Shown here: piece by piece, positions 11,663 through 20,858 of the stretch
Numbering within the stretch: the stretch's first letter is position 1
Layout: the number at the start of each line of letters is the position of its first letter
DNA from: Triglochin maritima
Lineage: Eukaryota; Streptophyta; Magnoliopsida; Alismatales; Juncaginaceae
DNA: 64,000 nucleotides
Assembly (NCBI GenBank): GCA_963682175.1
Contig: OY821783.1
Coordinates: forward strand, 38,710,301 to 38,774,300
Direction: 5' to 3'
Notes under the pieces: generated by a model
What the model was told of the DNA's origin: nothing
The model's database searches: none
What the model saw: only the letters and a program-made list of their open reading frames with translations
Translations under genes and position numbers: made by a program

Positions 11663-12023
11663 TATGTTTGTATAATTATGTAATATGTTTTGATATGTTT
11701 GTACATTATATAGTGTTGCTTTATTATGTAATATGTTTTTGATATGTTTGCTTTATTTGCATTATATATAATAGTACGAAAGGTTATCAAACACAAATAC
11801 AAATAATAAGGGTACAACAGATAAGCAAAACACAAATACAAACAATAAGCGTACGACATGTTCGCAAACACAAACACAAATAATAAATAATAAGCGTACA
11901 ACAGATAAACAAATATAAATGCAAATACTAAGCGTACCACAGATAAGCAAACACAAATACTAAGCGTACAACAGATAAACAAATATAAATACAAATACTA
12001 AGAGTACGGTACAACAGATCAGC
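11663..12023. repeat. Repetitive spacer between the two convergent MULE genes
   Basis: The left part (11648-11755) repeats 'tatgtaatatgttttgatat' about three times. The right part (11785-12010) repeats a ~45-bp block with 'aataagcgtacaacagataa' and 'caaatacaaatac' about five times. It presumably holds the 3' ends and polyadenylation signals of both genes. No coding is seen. Confidence 0.65.
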
Positions 12024-14719
12024 CTACTCATCATCCGAATCATGGTCGGAGATGCCTAACTGCGTATGCCATGACTGTATGATCTGATCCACATCTCCGC
12101 ATGCAGCTCTGGCATCGTCTGGCAGCTCATCCCTCATCTGCAAGATTGGGTCTACAGCCCGTATCATCTTACCCATCCACTGCACATAACATTAACATTA
12201 GCGTACATTAACAAATTATACGGTACAAATAAATTTAGATAAAATGAAAAAATTACCAGATCGCCACACGTCCTATCTGGTGGTCGATCTGCTCTCCGGG
12301 AGGCACCACGGACGATGATAGGATGTGAGTAAGTACCGAACCAATCAAGATAACGTGCATCACACTCGGAGGGGTCGCGACTACGTCTGAAGTCGCCAAG
12401 GAACAATCGGCATGATCTCGGAAATGTCCGCCAAGTCGATTCCGCTGTAGAAGCGGGGAACCTGACGTCGTACGTCGCTGCTGTCGCAGACCGCACCGCA
12501 TGCTCTGGTGTCGGGATGTCAACCGGGATCACCTGAACATATCCTAACTGACGCAAGACCCGATCGGGCATATAAGGCTCTATGATATCCCGATAACGAA
12601 TAAGACCCATCAATAAAGTCCTCGGGACATCCGCTGCTGGGTCAGGACCATAGGGTAACCACTCCACCTAAAGTTTAACACATTAATAATAATACATCTT
12701 AAAATTAAATAAATGGTGTAAAGTTTGATACCTCTGATGCAGTCATATGATCTAGCCGTGCGCGGATGGAACGCAATCGTCCATCGCTCTTGTCCTCGCT
12801 CCGGACAACCCACATACCCGAACGTGGATGACCCTCGTCGATAATCTTCCGCTCACGATGCGGGCGGAATGCAGGAAAGTACTCGTATATCCACGCCTGC
12901 AGCAGCGTAAGACAACCTGCAATCCCAGAACAATCCGCACGGCTAGCTATCCCAAGCTGCCGGTACAGGTATGCCAACGTCGCTGACCCCCACGAGTACT
13001 CACGAACGGTCTCCGGGTCCCTAGCCTCCAGTAGATCGCGTGGTCTGATCCGACAACCACTCTTGTCGACAAACAAGACGGCTCCGAGCATCAAGAATAG
13101 GTACGCCGTCAACTGTGTATCATCGGCCCGCGGAGGTCGTGCCCGTCTGCATAGGTCCTCAAGGGAGTCGATGCCGACACCACCACCACTCCATAAAGCT
13201 GTATCTCTCGCCAGACCATCAGGTGTGACACCAAGCAACTCTGCCACATAACACCTCAGCTCAGACGTCGACCCCTGAGCACTAACCAGACGACCATCCA
13301 CAGGAAGTCGCAGGATCTGGAAAACATCGTGAAGCATGATCGTCATCTCTCCGAAAGGCATGTGGAAAGTGTTGGTGTCAGGCTGCCACCGCTCCACAAA
13401 CGCCGAAATCAAAGGCATGTCGAGATAAGGGAACATGCTGTACGGTAAGTGCCCCAAATGCGTGGCACTAATCTCCTCTCTGATATCAGCACTCAGTGTA
13501 GACCGCCAACCCTGTAGTGCTGTACAGGCTCTGTGCCGATTCTGGCACTTCAGAACCTTCCGATCCTCTCCGTCCCAGATCCGTCTAGCAATGTGACCCC
13601 AGAAACTAGGAATGACGCTCCCATCTAAAGGACCACCAGGCGTCATACTGCTCACGATCCAAGAATCGTCCTGGACCCTCTTCTTCTTCTGAGCGCGGGG
13701 ATCAACAGTGCACGAGCTCGAATCCCCGGCCGTAAACCTCCCACCCCTACCCTTCCGCACCATCCATCCGGCGGAAGTAGAAGTACCCGCTCGACCACGT
13801 CCTCCGCTATAATCCCCCTGCCTCTCCACCTCCGGCCGCACATCATACGGGCCATCATCGTCGCTCTCGTCGTCGAAACTATCTACATGCTCATCATCGA
13901 AGGAATCATCCTCCTCCTCACGACGACGTAATGCCTCCCTCTCCCTCCTGACCGAAGCAGATATCCCCCGTCTACGTGGATGACGCGGTGCTGAATCATC
14001 CTCTAAAGAACGGAAGGCGTGTAATGGTATCGACTTGCCTCTCCCTCCACTGTGACCCGATGACTATTTATTGAAATTTTAAATACAAATTTGTTAAATT
14101 TGTTAAACTAAATTATCATATTTATCAAAATTGTTAAACTAAATCAAAATTTGTTAAACTTAATTATCAAAATTGTTAAACTAAATCAAAATTTGTTAAA
14201 CTAAATTAAAACAATATATAAACTAAATCAAAATTTGTTAAAACTAAATATCACAAATGTTAAACTTAAAAAGAATTTGTTAAATTAATTTTTTTGATTT
14301 ATCACTATTTATTAAAGTAATTATGATATTTATTAATTAAAAAAACAAAAAAGGCGGAGGCGTCTGCGAGAGACGCCTCCCGCAAGGTGGAGGCGTCTGT
14401 CGGAGACGCCTCCTCCTACGGGGAGACGTCTGCGGAAGACGTCTCCCCCATCGGGGAGACGTCTTCCGCAGACGTCTCCCGCTTCGGGTCGGCGTCCGAG
14501 GGAAACGCCCCCCGCATGGGTCGGGCGTCCTCGGAAGCCGCTCCCCCCATAGGGGGAGCGGCTTCCTCGGACGCCCGCCCCATGCGGGGGGCGTCTCCCT
14601 CGGACGCCGACGACTTTTTTTTTTTTTTTTTTTTTTTTTAAAACAAATAAATAACGTAATGTTACCTCATACGGGTACACCGGGGGAACTGCTGGCTGCT
14701 TCCCTGGCCTCCGAGACAT
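12024..14719 (-). CDS. Plant mobile domain (PMD) protein, MAIN-like, carried by the MULE
   Basis: Minus-strand exons 14719-14666, 14063-12732, 12667-12257 and 12179-12024 have GT-AG junctions and all join in phase 0, giving about 650 aa. Exon 1 encodes MSRRPGKQPAVPPVYPYE. Exon 2 begins with an acidic/basic low-complexity region and then the PMD: LISAFVERWQPDTNTFHMPFGEMTIML-type sequence, a QILRLPVDG box, and WIYEYFPAF. Exon 3 reads VEWLPYGP, then MPDRVLRQLGYVQ and YLDWFGTYSHPIIV, the usual PMD C-terminal blocks. Exon 4 is short and acidic, ending HDSDDE. The family includes host genes MAIN and MAIL1 (partners of phosphatase PP7L) and transposon-borne copies. It is transcribed toward the transposase gene. 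Its role in transposition is unknown. Confidence 0.85.
14073..14290. repeat. AT-rich tandem repeat in PMD-gene intron 1
   Basis: Repeats of 'aaatttgttaaactaaat' and 'atcaaaattgttaaac', each ~30 bp, form about seven imperfect copies. They lie inside the intron 14064-14665. Confidence 0.6.
14355..14614. repeat. Array of eight GC-rich hairpins, PMD-gene intron 1
   Basis: Eight units of ~31-33 bp with inverted arms such as GAGGCGTCT-N5-AGACGCCTC and GAGACGTCT-N5-AGACGTCTC form the mirror partner of 8582-8833. Units 5-8 are more diverged, and units 6 and 7 can also pair with each other. The array is followed on the plus strand by T25 (14615-14639). It lies inside the first intron of the minus-strand gene. 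Confidence 0.88.
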
Positions 14720-14777
14720 TCGTAATCTTGTGTAGTAGGTATAGGAAGAGAAAGTTTTGAAAAAAGAGTGAAATTGT

Positions 14778-14788
14778 GAGATATATAA
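14778..14788 (-). promoter_or_regulatory. Putative TATA box of the PMD gene
   Basis: On the minus strand, CTTATATATCT lies about 60 bp upstream of the ATG at 14719 and just inside the right terminal repeat, mirroring the transposase promoter at the other end. Confidence 0.45.
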
Positions 14789-14802
14789 GCAAAAATAGGA
14801 GG

Positions 14803-14865
14803 AAGGGCAATTTGGTAATTTCAAGGGGCGATTTAAGTAATTTTGGGGCGATGTTTAGCAGTTCA
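14803..14865 (-). repeat. MULE right terminal inverted repeat
   Basis: The minus-strand reading begins TGAACTGCTAAACATCGCC and matches the left terminal repeat with about four substitutions. The flanking 9-mer is GTAAGTTTT. Confidence 0.88.
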
Positions 14866-14919
14866 GTAAGTTTTTTCCAAAAAAACTAGTTTTATGAAAA
14901 CTACACTGTCGAAGTCTGT

Positions 14920-15386
14920 TTTTCAGAAAATTACGGTTGGATGAGAATGTAGCTCTCATGATAGTTGTATCCTCAGTCAGATCCCAACAAGAACTTCCCA
15001 ATATCACCTGTAGGTATGCAACCATGTGTATATTAACCTTTTTAGAGTCAATATTGATTTGTCAACTAGGGTTCCTAACTACCGATTTTTGTGAATTTGT
15101 CAGAGAAATACTTCCTAGTTGCTGTCGGTTACCCAAATCGCAAGGGATTCATGACACCCTGTCGAAACACAAGATACCACCTTTCTGAATTTTGAATCTC
15201 ACAACCACATGATATGATAGAGAGAAGATGTTTAATAAAATGCATTCTTCTTTAAGGAATGCAACTAAAAGAGCCTTCGGCGTTCTCGAGAAGAGGTGGA
15301 CTATGTTGAGGAAGATGAGACCCTTGCCACCCTTCCCTTTAGAGTCACAAGCGAAGATAGTGGTGGTTGCAATGATGAATTGCTTG
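14920..15386 (+). pseudogene. PIF/Harbinger transposase relic, 5' part
   Basis: Fragments match the DDE domain of PIF/Harbinger transposases. 14934-14990 resembles the GWEGSAHDSRVL block, with its Trp codon now TGA. 15109-15195 reads YFLVAVGYPNRKGF and RYHLSEF, where the catalytic Asp expected in the VDxGY motif is replaced. 15225-15386 reads FNKMHSSLRNATKRAFGVLE and continues to the LTR insertion. The pieces lie in different frames with stops. Part of the gap (~15002-15102) looks like an intron. The relic is interrupted at 15386 and resumes at 23131. Confidence 0.75.
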
Positions 15387-15820
15387 TGTAATATCCTGAA
15401 TTTTTTAATTGAGGTAATAATCAAATATCTTAATTAAGATTGTTGGATGATTGTGTGGTTTTAGGAGAAGATAAATTTTGAGAATAATATAGAGAAGAAA
15501 AAGATGGAGATTTTGAAGCAAGTACTGATTCGTTATTCTTCAGTTTCATATCATGTCTGTCTCTCTTGATATTCGTAGTTCCATGCATTTGAGCATTAAT
15601 ATTGATTTTATGGATATGCATATAATTGCATGGTGGTGTTTCGGTCGACATGTCCTGTGGCTGTGTGTATGTTTCTGGCAGAGCAACTTAGGAAAGAGCT
15701 GCCTAGCGGACAGCGTGGAGCCACCCGAGAGAGGAAAGGGCTGCCTGTCGTTAGTGTGGAGCTACCAGGTGTGCGTCTGACAGATTGATAGATTTCAGAA
15801 GCACAGGATGTGGTCGAATC

Positions 15821-16029
15821 TATTAGAACATCCATATAAAGCCCAATGTATTCGGCCTTCCTTCTAGTCCACATACATTTCATCTCTGTATTTTATTAAT
15901 CCCATACTGCTCAAATGTAATTTTGTAATCCAACCACTTGATATAAATACATCATGATCAATCTCTTATTATTTAAGAGATTGATATCAGTTTATCTTAA
16001 ATTCTTCTTCCAAGATATGTGTTTCAACA
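15821..16029 (+). repeat. Copia 5' LTR (209 bp)
   Basis: Starts TATTAGAACATCC and ends TGTTTCAACA. A TATA box (TATAAATA, 15942-15949) marks the promoter. The usual first TG is TA in both copies, so the variant predates insertion. Confidence 0.9.
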
Positions 16030-16043
16030 TGGTATCAAGAGCC
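16030..16043 (+). other. Copia primer-binding site
   Basis: TGGTATCAAGAGCC follows the 5' LTR directly. It resembles the initiator-methionine tRNA primer site common in plant copia elements, with one extra A. Confidence 0.7.
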
Positions 16044-16164
16044 AATCTGGCCCAACAACCCACTTCTTTTCCCCACCTCCCAACCCACTAACAAAAAAAT
16101 CAGCCCACCAGGCCCATCCTCGTCCTCTTCGCTGATTCGCCCGTTCTCTCTCCCACGGATCACG

Positions 16165-18232
16165 TGAAGGGAATGTGTTCTAAAAGTTTTACTTTTAAAT
16201 GTCAATTATTATGAATTGAATGAGAAATTATTTTGTTCCTTGTTTATGTTATTCGTCTTTTAAAAGTGTTAAGGAAGATGTTCTTGGTCCTTAACCGTAG
16301 AGCTCTGAAAGATATTGGTTTGCATAAAACAAAAGATATTCGCAATCATGGTAATTAACATGTGACATTAATTACCGAGTTAAGATTGTCGTGTTGGTCA
16401 TAGATCATTGTAGCTCTACAAGTGAGTGACGACACGGGTATGCAAAAGAGAAAAATATTACTTTTGTATACTGAATAGACCTAATAAGTAAAATATTATA
16501 GAAATGTGTTTCTGTGTCATTAATATTTTACTGTGTCTTTGGTCCTTTGATATGAGACTTATATCTAATCACTTAAGGAATACTTAATTAGATCAGTGTC
16601 TTGAACTATCGATCAGTGTAGTGTAAATGCATTGGTTGGTTAAGTACAACTTTTGTTGGAGAAGATAGTTAGTCAAAAGACTATCATTGCCCCTCTTAAT
16701 TGAGTGATGATATTAGTGGGCCCCTTGATAAAGCAAAGTTATAATGTGCACAATGTGATTTGAGTTAAGTCACATATTTATAACCAGCTTAAAGAGATCA
16801 AGAAATGAATACTAATACAAAGATGACACAATACTACTTTGTGTGTATTCTTAATATCATGAGGCAAGGGACAGACACAAGTGGTGCACTCCATCACTAA
16901 GTGGATCGGGTTTTGGTTCGAGTGGAATTAAGACATCTAACTAATTGGGAGCTATAATGTGTAGCTAGATACCGTTTATAGCTTGTGATATTAAGCTCTT
17001 AATATCACTGCCAACTTAGTTTAGATCATCCCATAGGTCACACCACAAAACTGGGAAACAAGAAATGAGGATTTTTGAGTTCATAGGATGTGTCGGGTTT
17101 CATGTTGAAAATATGACACATGGGGTGAACAAGCAAAATCAAAATTATGTTGTGATTAATAACATAATTAGAATCTAAATTAAATTCATATGTGATGTAA
17201 ATATTATGGGGTGTAATGATTGATCATTACATAGGATAATATGTTACATAAGTTGTGAATTTACTACTAATCCCGAAATGTCAAATTTTGTAGGGGTTAA
17301 ACCGAAATTTGACAAGTCTGCAAAATAGTGCACAAACGGTCAACCGGTTGGAAGTAAACGGTCGACCGATCGGTGCACGGTCGACCGGTGGTGTCCGGTC
17401 GACAGAACGCGTCTCGACCGATAACAGGTGAATTTCGTCTGTTCGAACGGTCGACCGAATCTATCGGTCGGTCGACCGAACATCGCGATGAAATATTCTA
17501 CGTTAAGAACGGTCGACCGAATCTCGCACGGTCGACCGAAATTGGGTTCGAGCGGTCGACCAGACCTTCGTAACGGTCGACCGGTCCAGACGGTTTTATG
17601 TAGAATTAATTTAAGAATTAATTAGATCATGCATGGAATTGGTCCATAATTGATTTAATTCGTGGCTAATATTATTTATTAATAACTAATGGATGGTTAG
17701 ATGGAATTTTGCATGGGATCATGGGCAAGAGGTTGCACATGAATAGGTAATTTGGAGAGAACCTATAAATACAAGGTTATCTCATTACCTCCTAATTTAA
17801 TTCATTATTTTTCTTATGCAAAATCTCTCTCCATAATTCTTCACGAAAATTTCTTAATTCTTAAGTTTAGTTTTAGTTCTTAAGAGATCATCTTCTCAAG
17901 GGAATTAAAGAGGGGTTAGTAATTAGATTCTAAACCCTATCGGAGATCGAGAGACTAGCTTCCCTCTCTCCGATTTTGTTTAGAGTTTGGTGAATACTCG
18001 GAGGCATCCGACGCGGCGAGAAACATCCCCAACGTCTCCGAATCTTGAAGAAGTTTTTGAGAACTTCTAGGTATGAATTTCGGAGTCCTTGTTTGTTTTA
18101 ATAGAGTTTTGAAACTAGATGTTAAAACAAACCGATGCATGCATGAAATAAATCAAAGAAAATTGTAATTGATCCTTATTATACATAAAAATTTCGAAAA
18201 TATATATGTATAATTAAACATGAAATCTTACA
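16165..18232 (+). mobile_element. Solo LTR, 2,068 bp, nested in the copia leader
   Basis: The unit starts TGAAGGGAATG and ends AATCTTACA, flanked by TCACG (16160-16164 and 18233-18237), a 5-bp duplication. It separates the copia primer site from the gag start. A TATA box (TATAAATA, 17764-17771) followed by a CT-rich leader fits an LTR promoter on the plus strand. No coding region or second LTR is present. The upstream part carries a cluster of GGTCGACCG palindromes. Confidence 0.78.
17335..17595. repeat. GGTCGACCG palindrome cluster 1
   Basis: About ten copies of cGGTCGACCg or close variants (CGGTCAACCGG, CGGTCGACAG, CGGTCGACCAG) are spaced ~15-40 bp apart upstream of the TATA box of the nested solo LTR. 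Sequence between copies is not conserved. Confidence 0.85.
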
Positions 18233-18470
18233 TCACGATCCTACCCGTTCACAAGAAACACAACCTAATCCAACGTTCCACGTTTTCTCCAAGAAAGCAC
18301 ACCATCCTCTCCTTCCATTCCGCAAAACCCTGCATCCAACGGTCCAAATCTTCTCCGTCACCCAACAAAACCAAGAAACCCTACTCGTCTCTTCATTTCT
18401 CCCCTTCTTGGCCGCAAAAAAAGTGATTCCTTCACCGACGAAAACCTCTTGTTCTCGTCGACCACCCATC

Positions 18471-20858
18471 ATGGCACCATCCACATCCTCCACCTCTACT
18501 GAGCAAGAAATTCCCGGTAGCACACGCTTGCTAACCATCCCCTCCAACCCTTCTTTCTCCGTGCATATTCGCCTGGATCGCGACAACTACCTTCTTTGGC
18601 GTTCTCAGATCGTTCCCCTCATTCGTGGACACGATCTTTTTGGCTACCTTGACAGTTCACTCCCATGTCCTTCCCCTTCTTTACAACCGACACCGACCAC
18701 ATCATCTACCAGTCCTTCCACCACCACCAACCCAGCCTTCAACTTTTGGTGGAAACAATATCAACTACTTCTTGGATGGATTCGCTCAACCCTCACTGAA
18801 CCTGTCATGTCCCACATCGTTGGGTGTGAAACCACCAACGCCGCGTGGACCACCCTCGAACGACTCTATGCCTCTCATTCCAGATCACGTATTCTACAGC
18901 TCCGCCTTCAGCTCCAAACCAGCAAGAAAGGTGGCTCCTCCATCACCGACTACCTTCAACAAATGAAATCCATCTCTGACAAGCTCGCCGTTGTCGTCAG
19001 CCCCGTCTCTGATGCTGATCTCGTTCTGCATGTACTCTCCGGCCTCGGTCCTGAATATGAGTCCTTTGTCACCTCTGTCACCACTCGTCAGGACCCTCTC
19101 TCCATTGAGGATCTCCATAGCATGCTCCTTTGCCAAGAAACTCGCATTGAGAAACATCATACTCCGGATCCTACTATCAACACAACAACTAAAGCATCAG
19201 ACAACTCTCGCAACAACTCCGGTCGTCACAACAACCGTCCCATCTACCGCAACAACTCCAGTCGCAATAACTCCCGCTTCCGCAGCAACAACAACAACAC
19301 CAACAACTCCAGCAATCGACCCCGAATACAATGTCAGATCTGTACCAAACAGGGTCATTCAGCCCTTCAATGCTATAAACGGTTTGATCCTACCATTCAA
19401 TTTACTCCTAACCTCTCTGCTAATGTGGTTTCTACCTGTCATGAAGTCAATGATGCTTGGTACCCTGACTCGGGCGCAACTCATCATCTGACAAATGATA
19501 CAGGTGGTTTCCAAGACTCGCAAGAGTATCTTGGATCAGATGTCATTCAAACCGCAAATGGCACAGGTTTGCCCATCCTTCGTACAGGATCTCTCACTTT
19601 TCCCTCTTCCCTCAAACATTTACGCATGCATAACGTTTTTTATGTCCCTATTGTTACACGAAAATTATTAAGTGTTGCTAAGTTCACTGCTGATAATAAC
19701 GTTTACTTTGAGTTCTTTCCCACTTATTGTCTTGTCAAGGATCTATCCTCGGGGCAGGTCCTCCTCAGAGGTCAACTTAAGCATGGCTTGTATCAGCTTC
19801 AGTTCTCTGATCTTCCTCCTCGCAAGCTGATATTTCTTGGTGAAAGAGCTCATGTCACCATCTGGCATCAACGGCTGGGACATCCCTTTTCACGAGTTGT
19901 TCACACCATTCTTCATCATTACAGTTTGCCAGTTTCAGGCTCTAAAACTTTACATACTTGTTATACTTGCCCTCAAATAAAGAACATTAAACTTCCATTT
20001 GCTAATTCTACTACACAAACTACTGCTCCTCTTCAAATAATACATGCTGATGTTTGGGGACATTCCCCTACTATTTCTTTTACTGGTAAACGCTATTATA
20101 TCAGTTTCTTAGATGATTTTTCCCGTTATACTTGGATTTTTCCCATTACTTGTAAATCGGAAGTATTATATGTCTTTCAACGTTTTAAACTTCAAGTTGA
20201 AAACAATTTCTCTTGCAAAATTAAATGCTTTCAAAGTGATTGGGGTGGTGAATTTCGTAATGTTTCTCGATATCTTTCTGAAAATGGCATCAGTCATCGC
20301 ATAAGTTGTCCACACACACATGAACAAAATGGCACAATTGAACGCAAACATCGTCACATTGTTGATACTGGTCTTTCTTTACTCAAACATTCCAGTGTTC
20401 CTAATCGATTTTGGGATGATGCCTTTCTTTCATCTGTTTTCTTGATTAACAGACTTCCTACTCCCACACTTAACAACATCTGTCCTTATGAAAAACTCTT
20501 TCGAAAACCTCCTGATTATTCTATTTTAAAAGTTTTTGGATGTACTTGCTTTCCCTATTTACGTCCCTATATGGCTAATAAACTTCAAGCTCGATCTACT
20601 GCTTGTGTGTTTTTGGGCTACAATGTCAATCACAAAGGGTACAAGTGTTATGATTTAGAAAATTCTAAAACATATATTGCCCGCCATGTAGTATTTGATG
20701 AAAGATCTTTCCCTTATGCTAAGATCGTGCCCACTATCAATGCTGAGGTATCTGGTAGTCGTAATTATACGTCTGCTATACCCCAGCCTCATACAACTGA
20801 CATAGCATCCCCACATTATCTTTTGACAGCACCCTCTCCCAGCTTCCAAAACACATAA
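18471..20858 (+). CDS. Copia gag-protease-integrase part of the polyprotein
   Basis: The ATG at 18471 (MAPSTSSTSTEQ) is preferred over the open frame upstream, which lacks an ATG. Domains in order: a gag UBN2-type region (RDNYLLWRSQIVPLIRGHDL to ~residue 235); a CCHC zinc knuckle CQICTKQGHSALQC; the aspartic protease motif WYPDSGATHHL; a gag-pre-integrase HHCC module (IWHQRLGHP, CYTCPQIK); and integrase with D in IIHADVWG, D in FQSDWGGEF and E in NGTIERKHRHIV. The frame ends at TAA (20856-20858) in a Pro/Thr-rich linker. The same frame resumes immediately, so the stop is a single nonsense codon within an otherwise continuous gag-pol. Confidence 0.92.
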   Translation: MAPSTSSTSTEQEIPGSTRLLTIPSNPSFSVHIRLDRDNYLLWRSQIVPLIRGHDLFGYLDSSLPCPSPSLQPTPTTSSTSPSTTTNPAFNFWWKQYQLLLGWIRSTLTEPVMSHIVGCETTNAAWTTLERLYASHSRSRILQLRLQLQTSKKGGSSITDYLQQMKSISDKLAVVVSPVSDADLVLHVLSGLGPEYESFVTSVTTRQDPLSIEDLHSMLLCQETRIEKHHTPDPTINTTTKASDNSRNNSGRHNNRPIYRNNSSRNNSRFRSNNNNTNNSSNRPRIQCQICTKQGHSALQCYKRFDPTIQFTPNLSANVVSTCHEVNDAWYPDSGATHHLTNDTGGFQDSQEYLGSDVIQTANGTGLPILRTGSLTFPSSLKHLRMHNVFYVPIVTRKLLSVAKFTADNNVYFEFFPTYCLVKDLSSGQVLLRGQLKHGLYQLQFSDLPPRKLIFLGERAHVTIWHQRLGHPFSRVVHTILHHYSLPVSGSKTLHTCYTCPQIKNIKLPFANSTTQTTAPLQIIHADVWGHSPTISFTGKRYYISFLDDFSRYTWIFPITCKSEVLYVFQRFKLQVENNFSCKIKCFQSDWGGEFRNVSRYLSENGISHRISCPHTHEQNGTIERKHRHIVDTGLSLLKHSSVPNRFWDDAFLSSVFLINRLPTPTLNNICPYEKLFRKPPDYSILKVFGCTCFPYLRPYMANKLQARSTACVFLGYNVNHKGYKCYDLENSKTYIARHVVFDERSFPYAKIVPTINAEVSGSRNYTSAIPQPHTTDIASPHYLLTAPSPSFQNT

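Larger units (their letters stand above)
8366..14865. mobile_element. Mutator-like element (MULE), 6.5 kb, apparently autonomous
   Basis: Terminal inverted repeats of 63-64 bp (8366-8429 and 14803-14865) match except for about four positions and one terminal base. Flanks are 9-mers ATAAGTTTT (8357-8365) and GTAAGTTTT (14866-14874), which match at 8 of 9 positions; 9-bp duplications are typical of MULEs. The interior has two convergent intron-containing genes with uninterrupted coding exons. One is a MULE transposase joined to an OTU protease domain (plus strand). The other is a plant mobile domain protein (minus strand). A 361-bp repetitive spacer separates them. Both first introns carry arrays of GC hairpins. 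The lack of stops or frameshifts suggests recent activity. Confidence 0.9.
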
